Assembly (NCBI RefSeq): GCF_014054985.1
Contig: NZ_CP059569.1
Coordinates: 1,860,001-1,924,000, forward strand
Length of the DNA: 64,000 bases
Source of the DNA: Kingella oralis
GTDB lineage: Bacteria; Pseudomonadota; Gammaproteobacteria; Burkholderiales; Neisseriaceae
Reading direction: 5' to 3'
How positions within the stretch are numbered: the stretch's first letter is position 1; each line of letters begins with the position of its first letter. A model generated the notes under the pieces. It was not told where the DNA came from, ran no database searches, and saw nothing but the letters and a program-made list of their open reading frames with translations. The translations under genes and the position numbers were made by a program. This document shows positions 1 through 8,508 of this stretch, piece by piece.

Positions 1-710
1 CCGTCCAGGTCAAAGTTTTTCAGCTGCTCGGCGTTTTCTATGGCGTGTTGTGCGGCGTAGCGCACCATTAAGCCACGGGCGCGTTTGGCGTAGAAGCTGA
101 TGATTTTGTATTTGCCGTCTTTTTCGTCTTGGAACACGGGGGTGATGATGCGGGCGTTGAGTTTTTTGGGCTGGATGGCTTTGAAGTATTCTTGCGAGGC
201 GAGGTTGATAACGATGTTGTCTTCGGCGCATTGCAGTGTGCTGTTGAGCCGTTCGGTGATGATGTCGCCCCAAAATTCGTAGAGATTTTTGCCGCGCGGG
301 TTGGCAAGGGCGGTGCCCATTTCTAGGCGGTAGGGCTGCATTAAATCCAGCGGGCGCAGGATGCCGTATAGCCCTGATAGGATGCGGACGTGGTTGTGGA
401 TGTAGCTGATGTGTTCTTCGGCGAGGCTGCGGGGGGCGATGCCGTCGTATACGTCGCCGTTAAATAGATAGAGGGCGAGTTTGGCGTTGTCGGGCGTGAA
501 CGGGGGCTGCCAGTTTTGGTTGCGCTCGGTGTTGAGCAGGGCGATTTTGTCGGAAACGTGCATCAGCTCGGCGATTTGCTGCGGGGCGAGTTGGCGCAGG
601 GTGTGCATCAGCTCTGCGGCGTGGTTGAGCAGCGGCGGGGTGGAATAGAATTTGGGGGTGAATTCGTGGCTTTCGTTGAGGTTTTTGGCGGGGGAAAGCA
701 GGAAATACAT
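1..710 (-). CDS. yaaA: Peroxide stress protein YaaA (3' end outside window)
   Basis: About 236 codons are visible and the gene runs off the left edge. The N-terminus reads MYFLLSPAKNLNE and is followed by LMHVSDKIALLN. This matches the opening ISPAKTL and MGISDKLA motifs of the YaaA/DUF328 family. The family limits free iron and oxidative DNA damage under peroxide stress and binds DNA in E. coli. The last visible residues (AEQLKNFDLDG) also fit the family's C-terminal region. The ATG at 708-710 is the natural start because it opens directly on the conserved motif. The gene is followed upstream by a short DUS-bearing gap that separates it from the histidine kinase on the same strand. Confidence 0.88.
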   Translation of the reverse strand, partial: MYFLLSPAKNLNESHEFTPKFYSTPPLLNHAAELMHTLRQLAPQQIAELMHVSDKIALLNTERNQNWQPPFTPDNAKLALYLFNGDVYDGIAPRSLAEEHISYIHNHVRILSGLYGILRPLDLMQPYRLEMGTALANPRGKNLYEFWGDIITERLNSTLQCAEDNIVINLASQEYFKAIQPKKLNARIITPVFQDEKDGKYKIISFYAKRARGLMVRYAAQHAIENAEQLKNFDLD

Positions 711-813
711 GGCGGGTTCCTTTGGGGATGGGGAGTGCGTTTGTGCGCGGTCCGGCGTATCTGAGGCAGCCTGAAAACCGGATGCCGCCGACAGGATGGC
801 TGCGGATGGATTT

Positions 814-2241
814 TCAGGCTGCCTGACGGTTGCTTTCGGCGGGCTCGTGGTTGTCTTTTTTGGGGGCTTTTTGTTTGCCGAGCTTGGGCAGGATAAAGTG
901 CATTTTCAAGCCGTTGGGCTGCACGTTTTCGGCGATGAGTTTGCCGTGGTGCTGCTCGGCAATGTGTTTGGTAATCGCCAGCCCCAAGCCTGTGCCCGAG
1001 GTGTTGTTGCTGCTGTCGGCGCGGTAAAACGCGGTGAAGATGTGCGGCAACTGCTCGGGTTTGATGCCCGGCCCGTTATCGATGATGACGATGTGGATGT
1101 TGCGGCGGTCTTCGTGCAGGATAACGCGGATGGTGCTGCCTTGCGGGCTGTATTTCATGGCGTTGCGAATCACGTTATCCAGCGCGCGATACAGATAGCT
1201 TTCGTTGGCTTCTAGCTTGGTGGTGGGTTTCAGGCTGCCTGTGTCCAGCAGCAGGGTATCGTTGTTTTGTGCGGCAACGTCTTGGCTGTCTTCAATCAGT
1301 TGCTGCATAAACGGCACAATCGCCAGCGGCTCTTTTTCCATGGGGATGTTGGCGGTTTCTAGGCGCGATAGGGTAAGCAATTCGCCCACAAGGTCGTCCA
1401 TGCGGGTGAGTTCGTTTTCCAGCCGCGTGATGTATTCGGTCTGCTTTTCGGGACGGGCTTGAATCAGCCCCACAATGGCTTGCATGCGGGCAAGCGGCGA
1501 GCGCATTTCGTGGGAAACGTGGTGCAGCAGATGGCGTTCTTTTTCAACGAGTTGTTGCAGCTGCGCCGCCATTTTGTCAAATTGGATGCCGAGGTTGGAG
1601 AGTTCGTCTTTGCGGTCGTCCAGCTGCTGCGATACGCGGGCGTTAAGTTCGCCTGCCGCAAGGCGGTTCATGCCGTGTTCAAGGATGCGGATGGGTTTGG
1701 AAATGTTGCTGGCAAGGATATACGCCAGCAGCAAGCCGATGATGAGCACGCCGCCGAACACGATGAATTCGTGCCACACGGGGGCAATCGGCAGCCCCGG
1801 AATCATAAAGGTGGGCAGGCGTTCTATGCGCGGTTTGTCAAAATTGCGGATGAAAAACAGATATTCTTCGCCGTAGGGGTCAAGATAGATAAGCGATTGG
1901 TTGGACGACGGATTTTTAAGCGCGAAATCGTAGGCGTGTTCAATCTCGCCGGCGGGAATGCTGCGGTTGAGGATGTCGGAACCCGTGCTGCCTGTGATGA
2001 TGTAGATGTTTTGCGCGGTGGGCATCTGCCAGCGTTGCAACAGCTCGCGCGTGGCTTGCGCGCCTTGGGTTTGGAAGGTTACCAGCGCGTTGGCGAGCAG
2101 GGCGGTTTCCATGTTGCGGGCTTGCTGGGTGTGGGTTTCCGACAGGCGGTTTTGGATGACCCAAAAGGCAAAGCTGGCAACGAATATGCCGCAGATGATG
2201 ACCATGCAAAAGGTGGCGAAGATGCGTTGAAAAAGTTTCAT
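814..2241 (-). CDS. misS: MisS/CpxA-like sensor histidine kinase
   Basis: A 475-residue membrane kinase. Segment 1 spans about residues 7-29. A periplasmic loop of about 125 residues follows, then segment 2 at about 158-178, a HAMP linker, and the dimerisation/phosphoacceptor box HVSHEMRSPLARM with His near 244. The N box (DNVIRNAMKYSP), G1 (DNGPGI) and G2 (GTGLGLAI) of the ATPase domain are all present. It resembles MisS of Neisseria (CpxA-like), which controls envelope and LOS functions. The start at 2241 (MKLFQRIF) was chosen over the longer frame because it begins the first membrane helix. No response regulator lies on either side: greA is 105 bp upstream and yaaA is downstream. The last residues and stop (RQAA, TGA) are supplied by an uptake sequence. 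Confidence 0.85.
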   Translation of the reverse strand: MKLFQRIFATFCMVIICGIFVASFAFWVIQNRLSETHTQQARNMETALLANALVTFQTQGAQATRELLQRWQMPTAQNIYIITGSTGSDILNRSIPAGEIEHAYDFALKNPSSNQSLIYLDPYGEEYLFFIRNFDKPRIERLPTFMIPGLPIAPVWHEFIVFGGVLIIGLLLAYILASNISKPIRILEHGMNRLAAGELNARVSQQLDDRKDELSNLGIQFDKMAAQLQQLVEKERHLLHHVSHEMRSPLARMQAIVGLIQARPEKQTEYITRLENELTRMDDLVGELLTLSRLETANIPMEKEPLAIVPFMQQLIEDSQDVAAQNNDTLLLDTGSLKPTTKLEANESYLYRALDNVIRNAMKYSPQGSTIRVILHEDRRNIHIVIIDNGPGIKPEQLPHIFTAFYRADSSNNTSGTGLGLAITKHIAEQHHGKLIAENVQPNGLKMHFILPKLGKQKAPKKDNHEPAESNRQAA

Positions 2242-2346
2242 GAATGCGCTCTGGCAGGTTAATTTGGTTGATGCGGGATTATATAGGCAGCCTGAAAATG
2301 CCAAAAGCCCTTGCGGGCAAACAAGGGCTGGGCTGAGTGTGCGCTG

Positions 2347-2823
2347 TTAAATGTATTGCACGTTCAAAATATCGTATTCGCGCACGCCGCTGGGAGCCTG
2401 CACTTCGGCAACGTCGCCTTCTTCTTTGCCAATCATGGCGCGGGCGATGGGCGAGTTCACCGAAATCTTGCCGATTTTGATGTCGGCTTCGTCGTCGCCC
2501 ACGATTTGATAGGTGGCTTCTTCGTCGGTTTCCAAGTCAGACACGGTTACCGTTGCGCCAAACACGATTTTGCCTTCGGCGTGGATTTCTTTGGGGTCGA
2601 TGATTTGCGCGTGCGAGAGCTTGCTTTCCAGCTCGGCGATGCGCCCTTCAATAAAGCCTTGGCGGTCTTTGGCGGCTTCGTATTCGGCGTTTTCCGATAA
2701 ATCGCCATGCGAGCGCGCTTCGGCGATGGCGGCGATGACTTCGGGGCGGGCAACGCTTTTGAGCTGTTGCAATTCGGCTTTGAGCTTTTCTGCGCCCGCA
2801 ACGGTTAAAGGGATTTTTTGCAT
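2347..2823 (-). CDS. greA: Transcription elongation factor GreA
   Basis: 158 residues, the normal GreA length. The N-terminal coiled coil carries the conserved acidic stretch SHGDLSENAEYEAAKDRQ (about residues 38-55), whose Asp/Glu pair enters the RNA polymerase secondary channel and stimulates cleavage of backtracked transcripts. The C-terminal FKBP-like domain has the typical VGDDEADIKIGKISVNSPIAR region. The initiation region is MQKIPLTVAGAEKLK, a usual GreA opening. The gene sits upstream of the histidine kinase on the same strand with 105 bp between them. A short uptake-sequence-rich gap separates it from the lipoprotein gene upstream. Confidence 0.95.
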   Translation of the reverse strand: MQKIPLTVAGAEKLKAELQQLKSVARPEVIAAIAEARSHGDLSENAEYEAAKDRQGFIEGRIAELESKLSHAQIIDPKEIHAEGKIVFGATVTVSDLETDEEATYQIVGDDEADIKIGKISVNSPIARAMIGKEEGDVAEVQAPSGVREYDILNVQYI

Positions 2824-2985
2824 GTTCGTGTTACTCCGATGAGATTTTGGTTTTCAGGCTGCCTTTGCGGAACATGATGAGGCAGCCTGAAAATGAGTTT
2901 TAGGTATCAATAAAAAGGCAAGCCACATCTGAAATGCGGCTTGCGGAGTCAATCAAATTGGTCGGCATTGTATCAAATGCGCGAT

Positions 2986-3450
2986 TTATTGCAATGGTTT
3001 CATGCCCATAAATTCCAACAGGAAGTTGGTGAACGCGGGGTTGTTCGGTTTTTCGTGCATGGACGACCAGCGTTGCTGCCAGCCTTTGAGCGCGTTTTCC
3101 ACATAGGCGCGTTGCTGTTGCGCGGTGATGCTGCCGCGTTGGTTGTCGACAGCGGAGCGCAGATACACTTCATACACGCTGTCGTCCACATTGTTATGCC
3201 CCACCAAATCCAAGCGGAAGCGGTTCAAATGCTGCGCGGCCTGCACTTTGGTGAGCTTGCCTTCGCGCACTTGCGTGCCCAAGCGGTTGGCTTCGGCGCG
3301 GATTTTCGCCACATCGGAATAATGGCTGGATTTCATTCTAAAACCTGCGGCGGAAACGCTGCTCGATGGCGTGCGGCCGCTGTTGAATCCGCTTTGGCAC
3401 GCGCTCAACGCGATGGCGAGCAGGCTTAATGTAAGGGCTTTTTTCATCAT
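2986..3450 (-). CDS. Predicted lipoprotein, function unknown
   Basis: 154 residues with a clear type II signal peptide: basic MMKKAL, a hydrophobic core, and the lipobox LSAC with Cys near residue 18. The mature part is mostly charged and predicted helical (AKIRAEANRLGTQVREGKLTKVQAAQHLNRFR), then VYEVYLRSAVDNQRG. I do not recognise the family. A role in the periplasm or anchored to the inner face of the outer membrane is an inference from the lipobox only. Either of the first two ATGs could serve as start. A 265-bp stretch with several uptake sequences and no gene separates it from cysK upstream. Confidence 0.7.
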   Translation of the reverse strand: MMKKALTLSLLAIALSACQSGFNSGRTPSSSVSAAGFRMKSSHYSDVAKIRAEANRLGTQVREGKLTKVQAAQHLNRFRLDLVGHNNVDDSVYEVYLRSAVDNQRGSITAQQQRAYVENALKGWQQRWSSMHEKPNNPAFTNFLLEFMGMKPLQ

Positions 3451-3661
3451 GGCTGGGTCTCCGAGTAATATTCCGAGTCTTATTAACGCGGAATATTAAC
3501 CTATTTTTGCAATAGCGCAAAGTTTTGCGGGCGGGTTGGATGGGCAGGATTTTCAGGCTGCCTTGGGCGGGATGAACAGGCAGCCTGAAAACAGGATGAT
3601 GCCGATGCGCCTGCCTCAACGCGCTCTGCTTGTTCACACGCATCCAAATCGGGCAAACAAA

Positions 3662-3703
3662 AAGCAGCCTGAAAACGGGCAAACGGCGTTTTCAGGCTGC
3701 CTT
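3662..3703 (-). terminator. DUS-pair hairpin downstream of cysK
   Basis: Two inverted uptake sequences give a stem of about 16 bp (CAGCCTGAAAACG against CGTTTTCAGGCTG) with a short loop. On the minus strand it is followed by a T-rich run, as in an intrinsic terminator. It lies just beyond the cysK stop codon at 3716. Confidence 0.6.
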
Positions 3704-3715
3704 TAATGACGGGCA

Positions 3716-4648
3716 TTACGCCAAATCGGCATACAGCGCGGTGGAAAGATAACGCTCGCCGAAATCGGGCAACACGGTAACAATCAGCTTGCCGGCGTTT
3801 TCGGGTTTTTTCGCCAGTTCAAGCGCCGCCCATACCGCCGCGCCTGATGAAATGCCCGCCAAAATGCCTTCTTTTTCGGCGAGTGCGCGGGCGGTGGCGA
3901 GCGCGTCTTCGTTGGTTACGGTGATGACGCTGCCATAAACACCAGTGTTCAAAATGCTGGGCACAAAGCCTGCGCCCAAGCCTTGAATGGCGTGCGCGCC
4001 TTTTTCGCCGCCGCTCAACACGGGCGAATTGGCGGGCTCCACGGCATAAATCTGCACGTTGGGATTGCGCGCTTTCAACACTTCACCCACACCGGTGAGC
4101 GTGCCGCCTGTGCCCACGCCGGCGAGGAAAATGTCCACTTTGCCGTCGGTGTCGCGCCAGATTTCTTCGGCGGTGGTTTGGCGGTGGATTTCGGGGTTGG
4201 CGGGGTTGTCAAACTGGCGCGGCATAAAGTGGGTGTCGGGATGGTTTTTCACCAGCTCTTCGGCTTTGGCAATCGCGCCGCTCATGCCTTCGGCGGCGGG
4301 GGTGAGAATCAGCTCTGCACCGTAGGCACGCAGCAGCATTCTGCGCTCTTTGCTCATGCTTTCGGGCATCACAATGGCCAGCTTGTAGCCTTTTGCCGCG
4401 CACACCATCGCCAAGCCGATGCCTGTGTTGCCCGAGGTGGCTTCCACGATGGTGCTGCCTGCTTTGATTTTACCGGCTTTCTCGGCGCTTTCCACCATGG
4501 CGATGGCAATGCGGTCTTTCACGCTGCCAGCGGGGTTAAAAAATTCCAGTTTAACTGCCACGCGGGCGGGCAAGCCTTGCGCGAGCTGGTTAAGCTGAAC
4601 AAGGGGGGTGTTGCCGATTAAGGCGTTGATGTTTGCTGCGATGGCCAT
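3716..4648 (-). CDS. cysK: Cysteine synthase A (O-acetylserine sulfhydrylase)
   Basis: 310 residues, PLP-dependent fold type II. The lysine that binds PLP lies in FNPAGSVKDRIA (Lys about 44). TSGNTGIGLA is the substrate/phosphate loop, GTGGTLTG is the PLP phosphate-binding loop, and GISSGAAVWAALELA closes the C-terminal core. It condenses O-acetylserine with sulfide to form cysteine in the cytoplasm. The ATG at 4646-4648 is preferred over the longer frame because AAGGA sits about 7 nt upstream and the protein then begins MAIAANINALIGNTPLV, the usual CysK opening. It is a single-gene unit flanked by uptake-sequence-rich gaps. Confidence 0.94.
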   Translation of the reverse strand: MAIAANINALIGNTPLVQLNQLAQGLPARVAVKLEFFNPAGSVKDRIAIAMVESAEKAGKIKAGSTIVEATSGNTGIGLAMVCAAKGYKLAIVMPESMSKERRMLLRAYGAELILTPAAEGMSGAIAKAEELVKNHPDTHFMPRQFDNPANPEIHRQTTAEEIWRDTDGKVDIFLAGVGTGGTLTGVGEVLKARNPNVQIYAVEPANSPVLSGGEKGAHAIQGLGAGFVPSILNTGVYGSVITVTNEDALATARALAEKEGILAGISSGAAVWAALELAKKPENAGKLIVTVLPDFGERYLSTALYADLA

Positions 4649-5021
4649 GATTGCGTCCTTTGGTTGGTTTTGCAAAATTGCGATTGGGCTATGTTACGGG
4701 GGAATAGGGGGAAAATAAAAGAATTTCTGTTACTTTGTTTTATAACTGGGCGATATAATACCGCGCTTTTTTTGGCGATATTATGGGGTCGGATTGTTAA
4801 ATCCGATATTTATTTGCTTGCCAATCTGAAACCTTTGCAAAGGTTTCAATCTATATAACACGGCAGCCTGAAACGCAGTTCAGCGTAGCTAAAATGGGTT
4901 GCGTGTTCGCCGTATGCTTTTCAGGCTGCCTGATGATTGGTTGCGCCTGATTGATAACAAACACATTAGGCAGCCTGAAAACGCTTTTTCCCGTTTCAGG
5001 CTGCCTCAACAAGGTTTTCTT
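4649..5021. other. Intergenic region between cysK and the DUF2069 gene
   Basis: No gene is visible here. It holds an AT-rich stretch with a TATAAT at 4754-4759, a perfect 20-bp palindrome at 4828-4847, and a DUS-bounded unit at 4862-4931 of the CAGCGAAGCTAAAAC type. A second DUS pair lies at 4970-5006, just upstream of the next ribosome binding site. Confidence 0.6.
4828..4847. repeat. Perfect palindrome, joined termini of the CCTTTGCAAA element family
   Basis: GAAACCTTTGCAAAGGTTTC is a perfect 20-bp inverted repeat. Each half equals the terminus of the fold-back elements described at 47749-47901 and 48561-48680, so this looks like an element reduced to its two ends, or an empty site. Confidence 0.6.
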
Positions 5022-5375
5022 ATGAACAACAATCGTCCGCCCTATTCTCTTTGGCTTGCGCAAGCCGCTTGGTGTGCGCTGATTGCGCTCACGCTGCTGT
5101 GGGATTGGGCGTTTGCGCCGCTGCATACGGGGCGTGCGTTGCTGCTGATTAAGCTGCTGCCCTTGCTGCTGCCATTGCGCGGGATTTTGCGCGGGCGGGT
5201 GTACACCTATCAATATTGCTCTATGCTGGTTTTGGCGTATTTTTGCGAAAGCGTGATGCGCTGGTTTGACCCCACGCCGTTAAGCCGCGCGCTGGCGGGC
5301 GTGGAAACGGTGCTTTCGGCGGCGTTTTTTGTGTGTTGCCTGTTGTATTTGAAACAGTTTAAAAAGAAAGATTAA
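5022..5375 (+). CDS. DUF2069 family membrane protein
   Basis: 117 residues, mostly hydrophobic, with about four membrane segments (LAQAAWCALIALTLLWDWAF, LLLIKLLPLLLPLRGI, YTYQYCSMLVLAYFCE, VETVLSAAFFVCCLLYLK). The pattern of a basic GRALLLIKLLP turn followed by GRVYTYQYCSMLVLAYF fits the proteobacterial DUF2069 family of unknown function. The ATG at 5022 has AAGG about 7 nt upstream. The longer frame upstream is translated uptake sequence and was discarded. The gene ends 4 nt before the PglL-like gene, so the two are probably one transcript. Confidence 0.75.
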   Translation: MNNNRPPYSLWLAQAAWCALIALTLLWDWAFAPLHTGRALLLIKLLPLLLPLRGILRGRVYTYQYCSMLVLAYFCESVMRWFDPTPLSRALAGVETVLSAAFFVCCLLYLKQFKKKD

Positions 5376-5379
5376 ACGC

Positions 5380-7266
5380 ATGGATTTGTCTCAACGCGAT
5401 ACTTTGTTTACCCGAGAAACGCTGCCGCTTTGGCTGGGCTTGTTTCTGATTGCGGTTGCCGTGCCGTTTTCCATTATGCGCGTGGGGCCGTTGCCCAGCT
5501 TCTTTTTGGAAGCGGGCTCGCTGCTGGGCGGTTTGATTTTGGTGGCGCTGACCTTGTTTTCAGGCTGCCTGAAAACGCGCCCGCCCGCCGCATCGTATTA
5601 TTTTGTGGCGCTGGCGGTTTTTTGGGCGGCGCAGGCGCGTGTTATGCAGCTTGTTTATACGGGCATGAGCGACATGGTGGCGTGGACGTTTGCGATATTG
5701 GCGTTGCTGTGCTGGGCGTGCCGTGGTTGGATGGCGCGGTTGGGCGCGGAGCGGGCGTTGTCGGTGTTGGCGGGCACGCTGCTGCTGGGCGCGGTGTTGC
5801 AAGCGATGGTGGGCTGGCTGCAATATACTGATTTGGCAGGAAAATTCCACGGCGTGTTGATGTATCGCAAAGGCATTGTGGAGGGGCAGCTTGCCCAGCG
5901 CAACCATTTTGCCCATTATTTGATGTGGGGCATGCTGGCGGCGGGTTGGCTTTGGGCGCAACGGCGTTTGGCGTGGTTTGTTGCCGTGCCGTTGATACTG
6001 TTGATTGCGGCGACTATGGGCTTAACGGGTTCGCGCACGATTTTTGGCTATGTGTTGGCGATGGCGGTGCTGCTGCCGTTGTATCGCCTGTTTTCAGGCT
6101 GCCTCAGCACGCGCACGGTGTGGGGCTTGGGCTTGGCGGCGGCATTGGTGCTGCTGGGGCAATTTGCCGTTGAGCCTGTGTTGGATTTGTTCCGCGAAGG
6201 CACAATCACCAGCGCGGCAGACCGCATCAGCAGCGGCTCGCAAATCGCCGGCTCGGGGCGTGGCTACGAATGGCAAAAAGCGTGGCAAATTTTCCTATCC
6301 GCGCCGTGGTTTGGGCATGGCTGGGGCAGCTATCCGCTGTATGGTTTTTTAACCAATGTTTACCCCACCACCTTCCGCCCGTATGAAACTGATGTGTTGT
6401 TTACCCACAGCCACAATTCCTTTCTCAACCTGCTCGCTGAAATGGGCATTGTAGGCACCGCCTTGGTTTTATTGGGCATGCTTTGGGCGATTCGCGGCTG
6501 CTTTCAACGCGCCAACGCGCCCGCGGGCGTGTTCATCCTCGCGCTGATGGGCGTTTCACTGGTGCACAGCGCGCTGGAATATCCGCTGTGGTACATCTAT
6601 TTTTTAAGCATCTTCGCCCTGTTTATTGGCTTTGCGCCCGCATCGGCAAAAGCATCCGCCCAACCGCCAGTAGGCAGCCTGAAAACGGTTTACGCCGCTA
6701 CCGCGTTGGCAATCGCGCTATTGAGCGCAGGCATTGTGTACACCGCAACCGTGTATCAAGACTTGCGCCAATTTTCCGCCGGCGGCGGCAACACCGCGCA
6801 ACAAGCCAAAAACATCGCCGGCTTGCAACGCATCGCCCGCCACAACGCCATGCTCCGCTACTACGCCCATTTCCAGCTAATCAGCCATTTTGACCCCAGC
6901 AGCGCAACGGTGCCGCCATGGGCAGAAGAAGCCGCCGAGTCGCTGCGCTACCGCCCCTATGCCAACGCCCAACGCTACGCCTTTGCCGCCTACCGCGCAG
7001 GCAAAATTCAGGCTGCCCGCGATTGGATGATGCTGATGTATCACTATTACCCCAGCAAATTCTCCGCCTATTCCGACCCGATTATGGACAGCCCCTACTA
7101 CCCACAGCTGCAAGCCGACTTCACCGCCCAATGCCGCGCTTATTACACCAGCGTAGAACAAATCCCCATTTGCGCCCAAGCTGCGCCAGCCAAGCCCGCG
7201 ATTGAAGATGTGTTGAAGAATTTGCGTGCGATGCGAGGGAGCGGGGCGAGCAATATAAAAAAATAA
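5380..7266 (+). CDS. pglL: PglL-like O-oligosaccharyltransferase / O-antigen ligase family
   Basis: 628 residues with about a dozen membrane segments and a soluble C-terminal third. The Wzy_C motif HSHNSFLNLLAEMGIVG lies near residues 344-360. In Neisseria PglL this loop carries the catalytic histidine that moves undecaprenyl-linked glycan onto serine of pilin and other periplasmic proteins. LTGSRTIFGYVLA also matches the family. The C-terminal part (about 470-610) is helical with TPR-like character, as in Neisseria PglL. No pgl glycan-synthesis genes are nearby. WaaL-type O-antigen ligase is the alternative, but length and tail favour PglL. Uptake sequences are translated inside it near residues 60 and 240. 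It follows the DUF2069 gene by 4 nt. Confidence 0.75.
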   Translation: MDLSQRDTLFTRETLPLWLGLFLIAVAVPFSIMRVGPLPSFFLEAGSLLGGLILVALTLFSGCLKTRPPAASYYFVALAVFWAAQARVMQLVYTGMSDMVAWTFAILALLCWACRGWMARLGAERALSVLAGTLLLGAVLQAMVGWLQYTDLAGKFHGVLMYRKGIVEGQLAQRNHFAHYLMWGMLAAGWLWAQRRLAWFVAVPLILLIAATMGLTGSRTIFGYVLAMAVLLPLYRLFSGCLSTRTVWGLGLAAALVLLGQFAVEPVLDLFREGTITSAADRISSGSQIAGSGRGYEWQKAWQIFLSAPWFGHGWGSYPLYGFLTNVYPTTFRPYETDVLFTHSHNSFLNLLAEMGIVGTALVLLGMLWAIRGCFQRANAPAGVFILALMGVSLVHSALEYPLWYIYFLSIFALFIGFAPASAKASAQPPVGSLKTVYAATALAIALLSAGIVYTATVYQDLRQFSAGGGNTAQQAKNIAGLQRIARHNAMLRYYAHFQLISHFDPSSATVPPWAEEAAESLRYRPYANAQRYAFAAYRAGKIQAARDWMMLMYHYYPSKFSAYSDPIMDSPYYPQLQADFTAQCRAYYTSVEQIPICAQAAPAKPAIEDVLKNLRAMRGSGASNIKK

Positions 7267-7343
7267 AACAGCAAGCAATCCTTTATCCATCGCTAATAAA
7301 TTTGAGATAATTTCCTTTTCTCGCAATCATTTAAGGAAGCGTC

Positions 7344-7934
7344 ATGGCAAAAAGAACGCCTGCAACATTAGTCTATCAACTGCATATCCGCTTAATAGAT
7401 TCCAAGCCCGATATTTGGCGCAGAATATTGGTGCCCGTGCATTTTGATTTACACAATTTGCATTATGTTATCCAAAACGCTTTTGAATGGAATCACGAGC
7501 ACTTATTCCAATTCTGCCAAGGCGACCCTTGGGGAGAAGTCTTGTATCCCCCATCGGACGAAGATGGAAGCATGGTTGAGCCCGATGACAACGGCAAATA
7601 TCCGCCCGCGCCACCATTACACAAAGTATTAAAAGTTGGCGAAAGCCTGTTTTATGTGTACGACTTTGGCGACAGCTGGGAGCATGAAATCTACTGCGAA
7701 GCCTTGATGGTTAAACCACCCAAAATTCGCCTGCCGCACTGCGTAGATGGCGCAAACCATGCTGCATTTGAAAATTGCGGCGGCGTGTATGGTTATGCTC
7801 ACATCCTAACAATCCTATCCAACCGCGATAACCCCGCCTATCAAGAAGAACTAGCCGAGCTAACCGATTATTACACCAAGCGAATTTTAAAATACGACCC
7901 CACCGCCTTTGATCCGAAAAAATTAAAATTGTAG
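7344..7934 (+). CDS. Plasmid pRiA4b ORF-3 family protein
   Basis: 196 residues. The opening YQLHIRLIDSKPDIWRRILVP, then LHYVIQNAFEWNHEHLFQF and FYVYDFGDSWEHEIYCE, are the hallmark of the pRiA4b ORF-3 domain, followed by CVDGANHAAFENCGGVYGY (cf. P-ED-GG-GY). The family is common near mobile DNA and on plasmids but its biochemical role is unknown. A ribosome binding site (AAGGAAG) sits about 7 nt before the ATG. Base composition is lower in GC than the pglL gene upstream, which hints at acquisition. No transposase or integrase is visible next to it. Confidence 0.8.
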   Translation: MAKRTPATLVYQLHIRLIDSKPDIWRRILVPVHFDLHNLHYVIQNAFEWNHEHLFQFCQGDPWGEVLYPPSDEDGSMVEPDDNGKYPPAPPLHKVLKVGESLFYVYDFGDSWEHEIYCEALMVKPPKIRLPHCVDGANHAAFENCGGVYGYAHILTILSNRDNPAYQEELAELTDYYTKRILKYDPTAFDPKKLKL

Positions 7935-7967
7935 CCCCCGCCAAATTATGCAAAGAAAGGAACCCCC

Positions 7968-8303
7968 ATGCCCCTCACCCCCGAACAAGCGCAGCAGCGC
8001 ATTGACGAAATCCAAGCCCTATACCGCCGCTGGCTGCAACTCTTGCCCCAGCTTGAAGCCGCGCAGCAGCAATGGCGGCAGGCGGCGCAAATCATGACGG
8101 AGCTGGACAAGTTTTACGCCGCCGAATATATGGCATACACGAATGCCGTGGCGGACGGGCTGCCCGTGTCGCTGCGCACCGAAGGCGAATACAGCGTGTT
8201 GAGCGAAGACACGCTGTTTGACGCGTTCGACGACCACTACCGCCTTGCATGGCAATGGCTGCGCGAAGCCACCGCCGCGCTTGACCCCGAAAACCGCGCG
8301 TAA
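7968..8303 (+). CDS. DUF4298 family protein
   Basis: 111 residues, acidic and mostly helical. The first 40 residues (QAQQRIDEIQALYRRWLQLLPQLEAAQQQWRQAAQIM) form a predicted coiled coil. FDAFDDHYRLAWQWLREATAALD near the C-terminus matches the DUF4298 layout. Function unknown. AAAGGAACCCCC precedes the ATG, and the gap to the pRiA4b-type gene is 33 bp, so co-transcription is likely. An uptake sequence follows the stop. Confidence 0.65.
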   Translation: MPLTPEQAQQRIDEIQALYRRWLQLLPQLEAAQQQWRQAAQIMTELDKFYAAEYMAYTNAVADGLPVSLRTEGEYSVLSEDTLFDAFDDHYRLAWQWLREATAALDPENRA

Positions 8304-8461
8304 GGCAGCCTGAAAACCATGCACGCTCCAGTAGCGCATGGAACGGCAACGGTTTATCACCACATAACGTTAAACAAGGCTCAGCCTGTGTAGAAAATAA
8401 AACAGCAAAGCGAAAGCAGCATCCCCGCACAATCCCATTTCAGGCAGCCTGAAAACTATGC

Positions 8462-8467
8462 GATAAT
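8462..8467 (+). promoter_or_regulatory. -10 box of recA
   Basis: GATAAT lies 41 bp before the recA ATG and 8 bp after a DUS. No convincing -35 is visible. Confidence 0.4.
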
Positions 8468-8508
8468 CCGCCCCCGTCAAAAACCCTATGCAACAAGAGA
8501 ATCCAATC

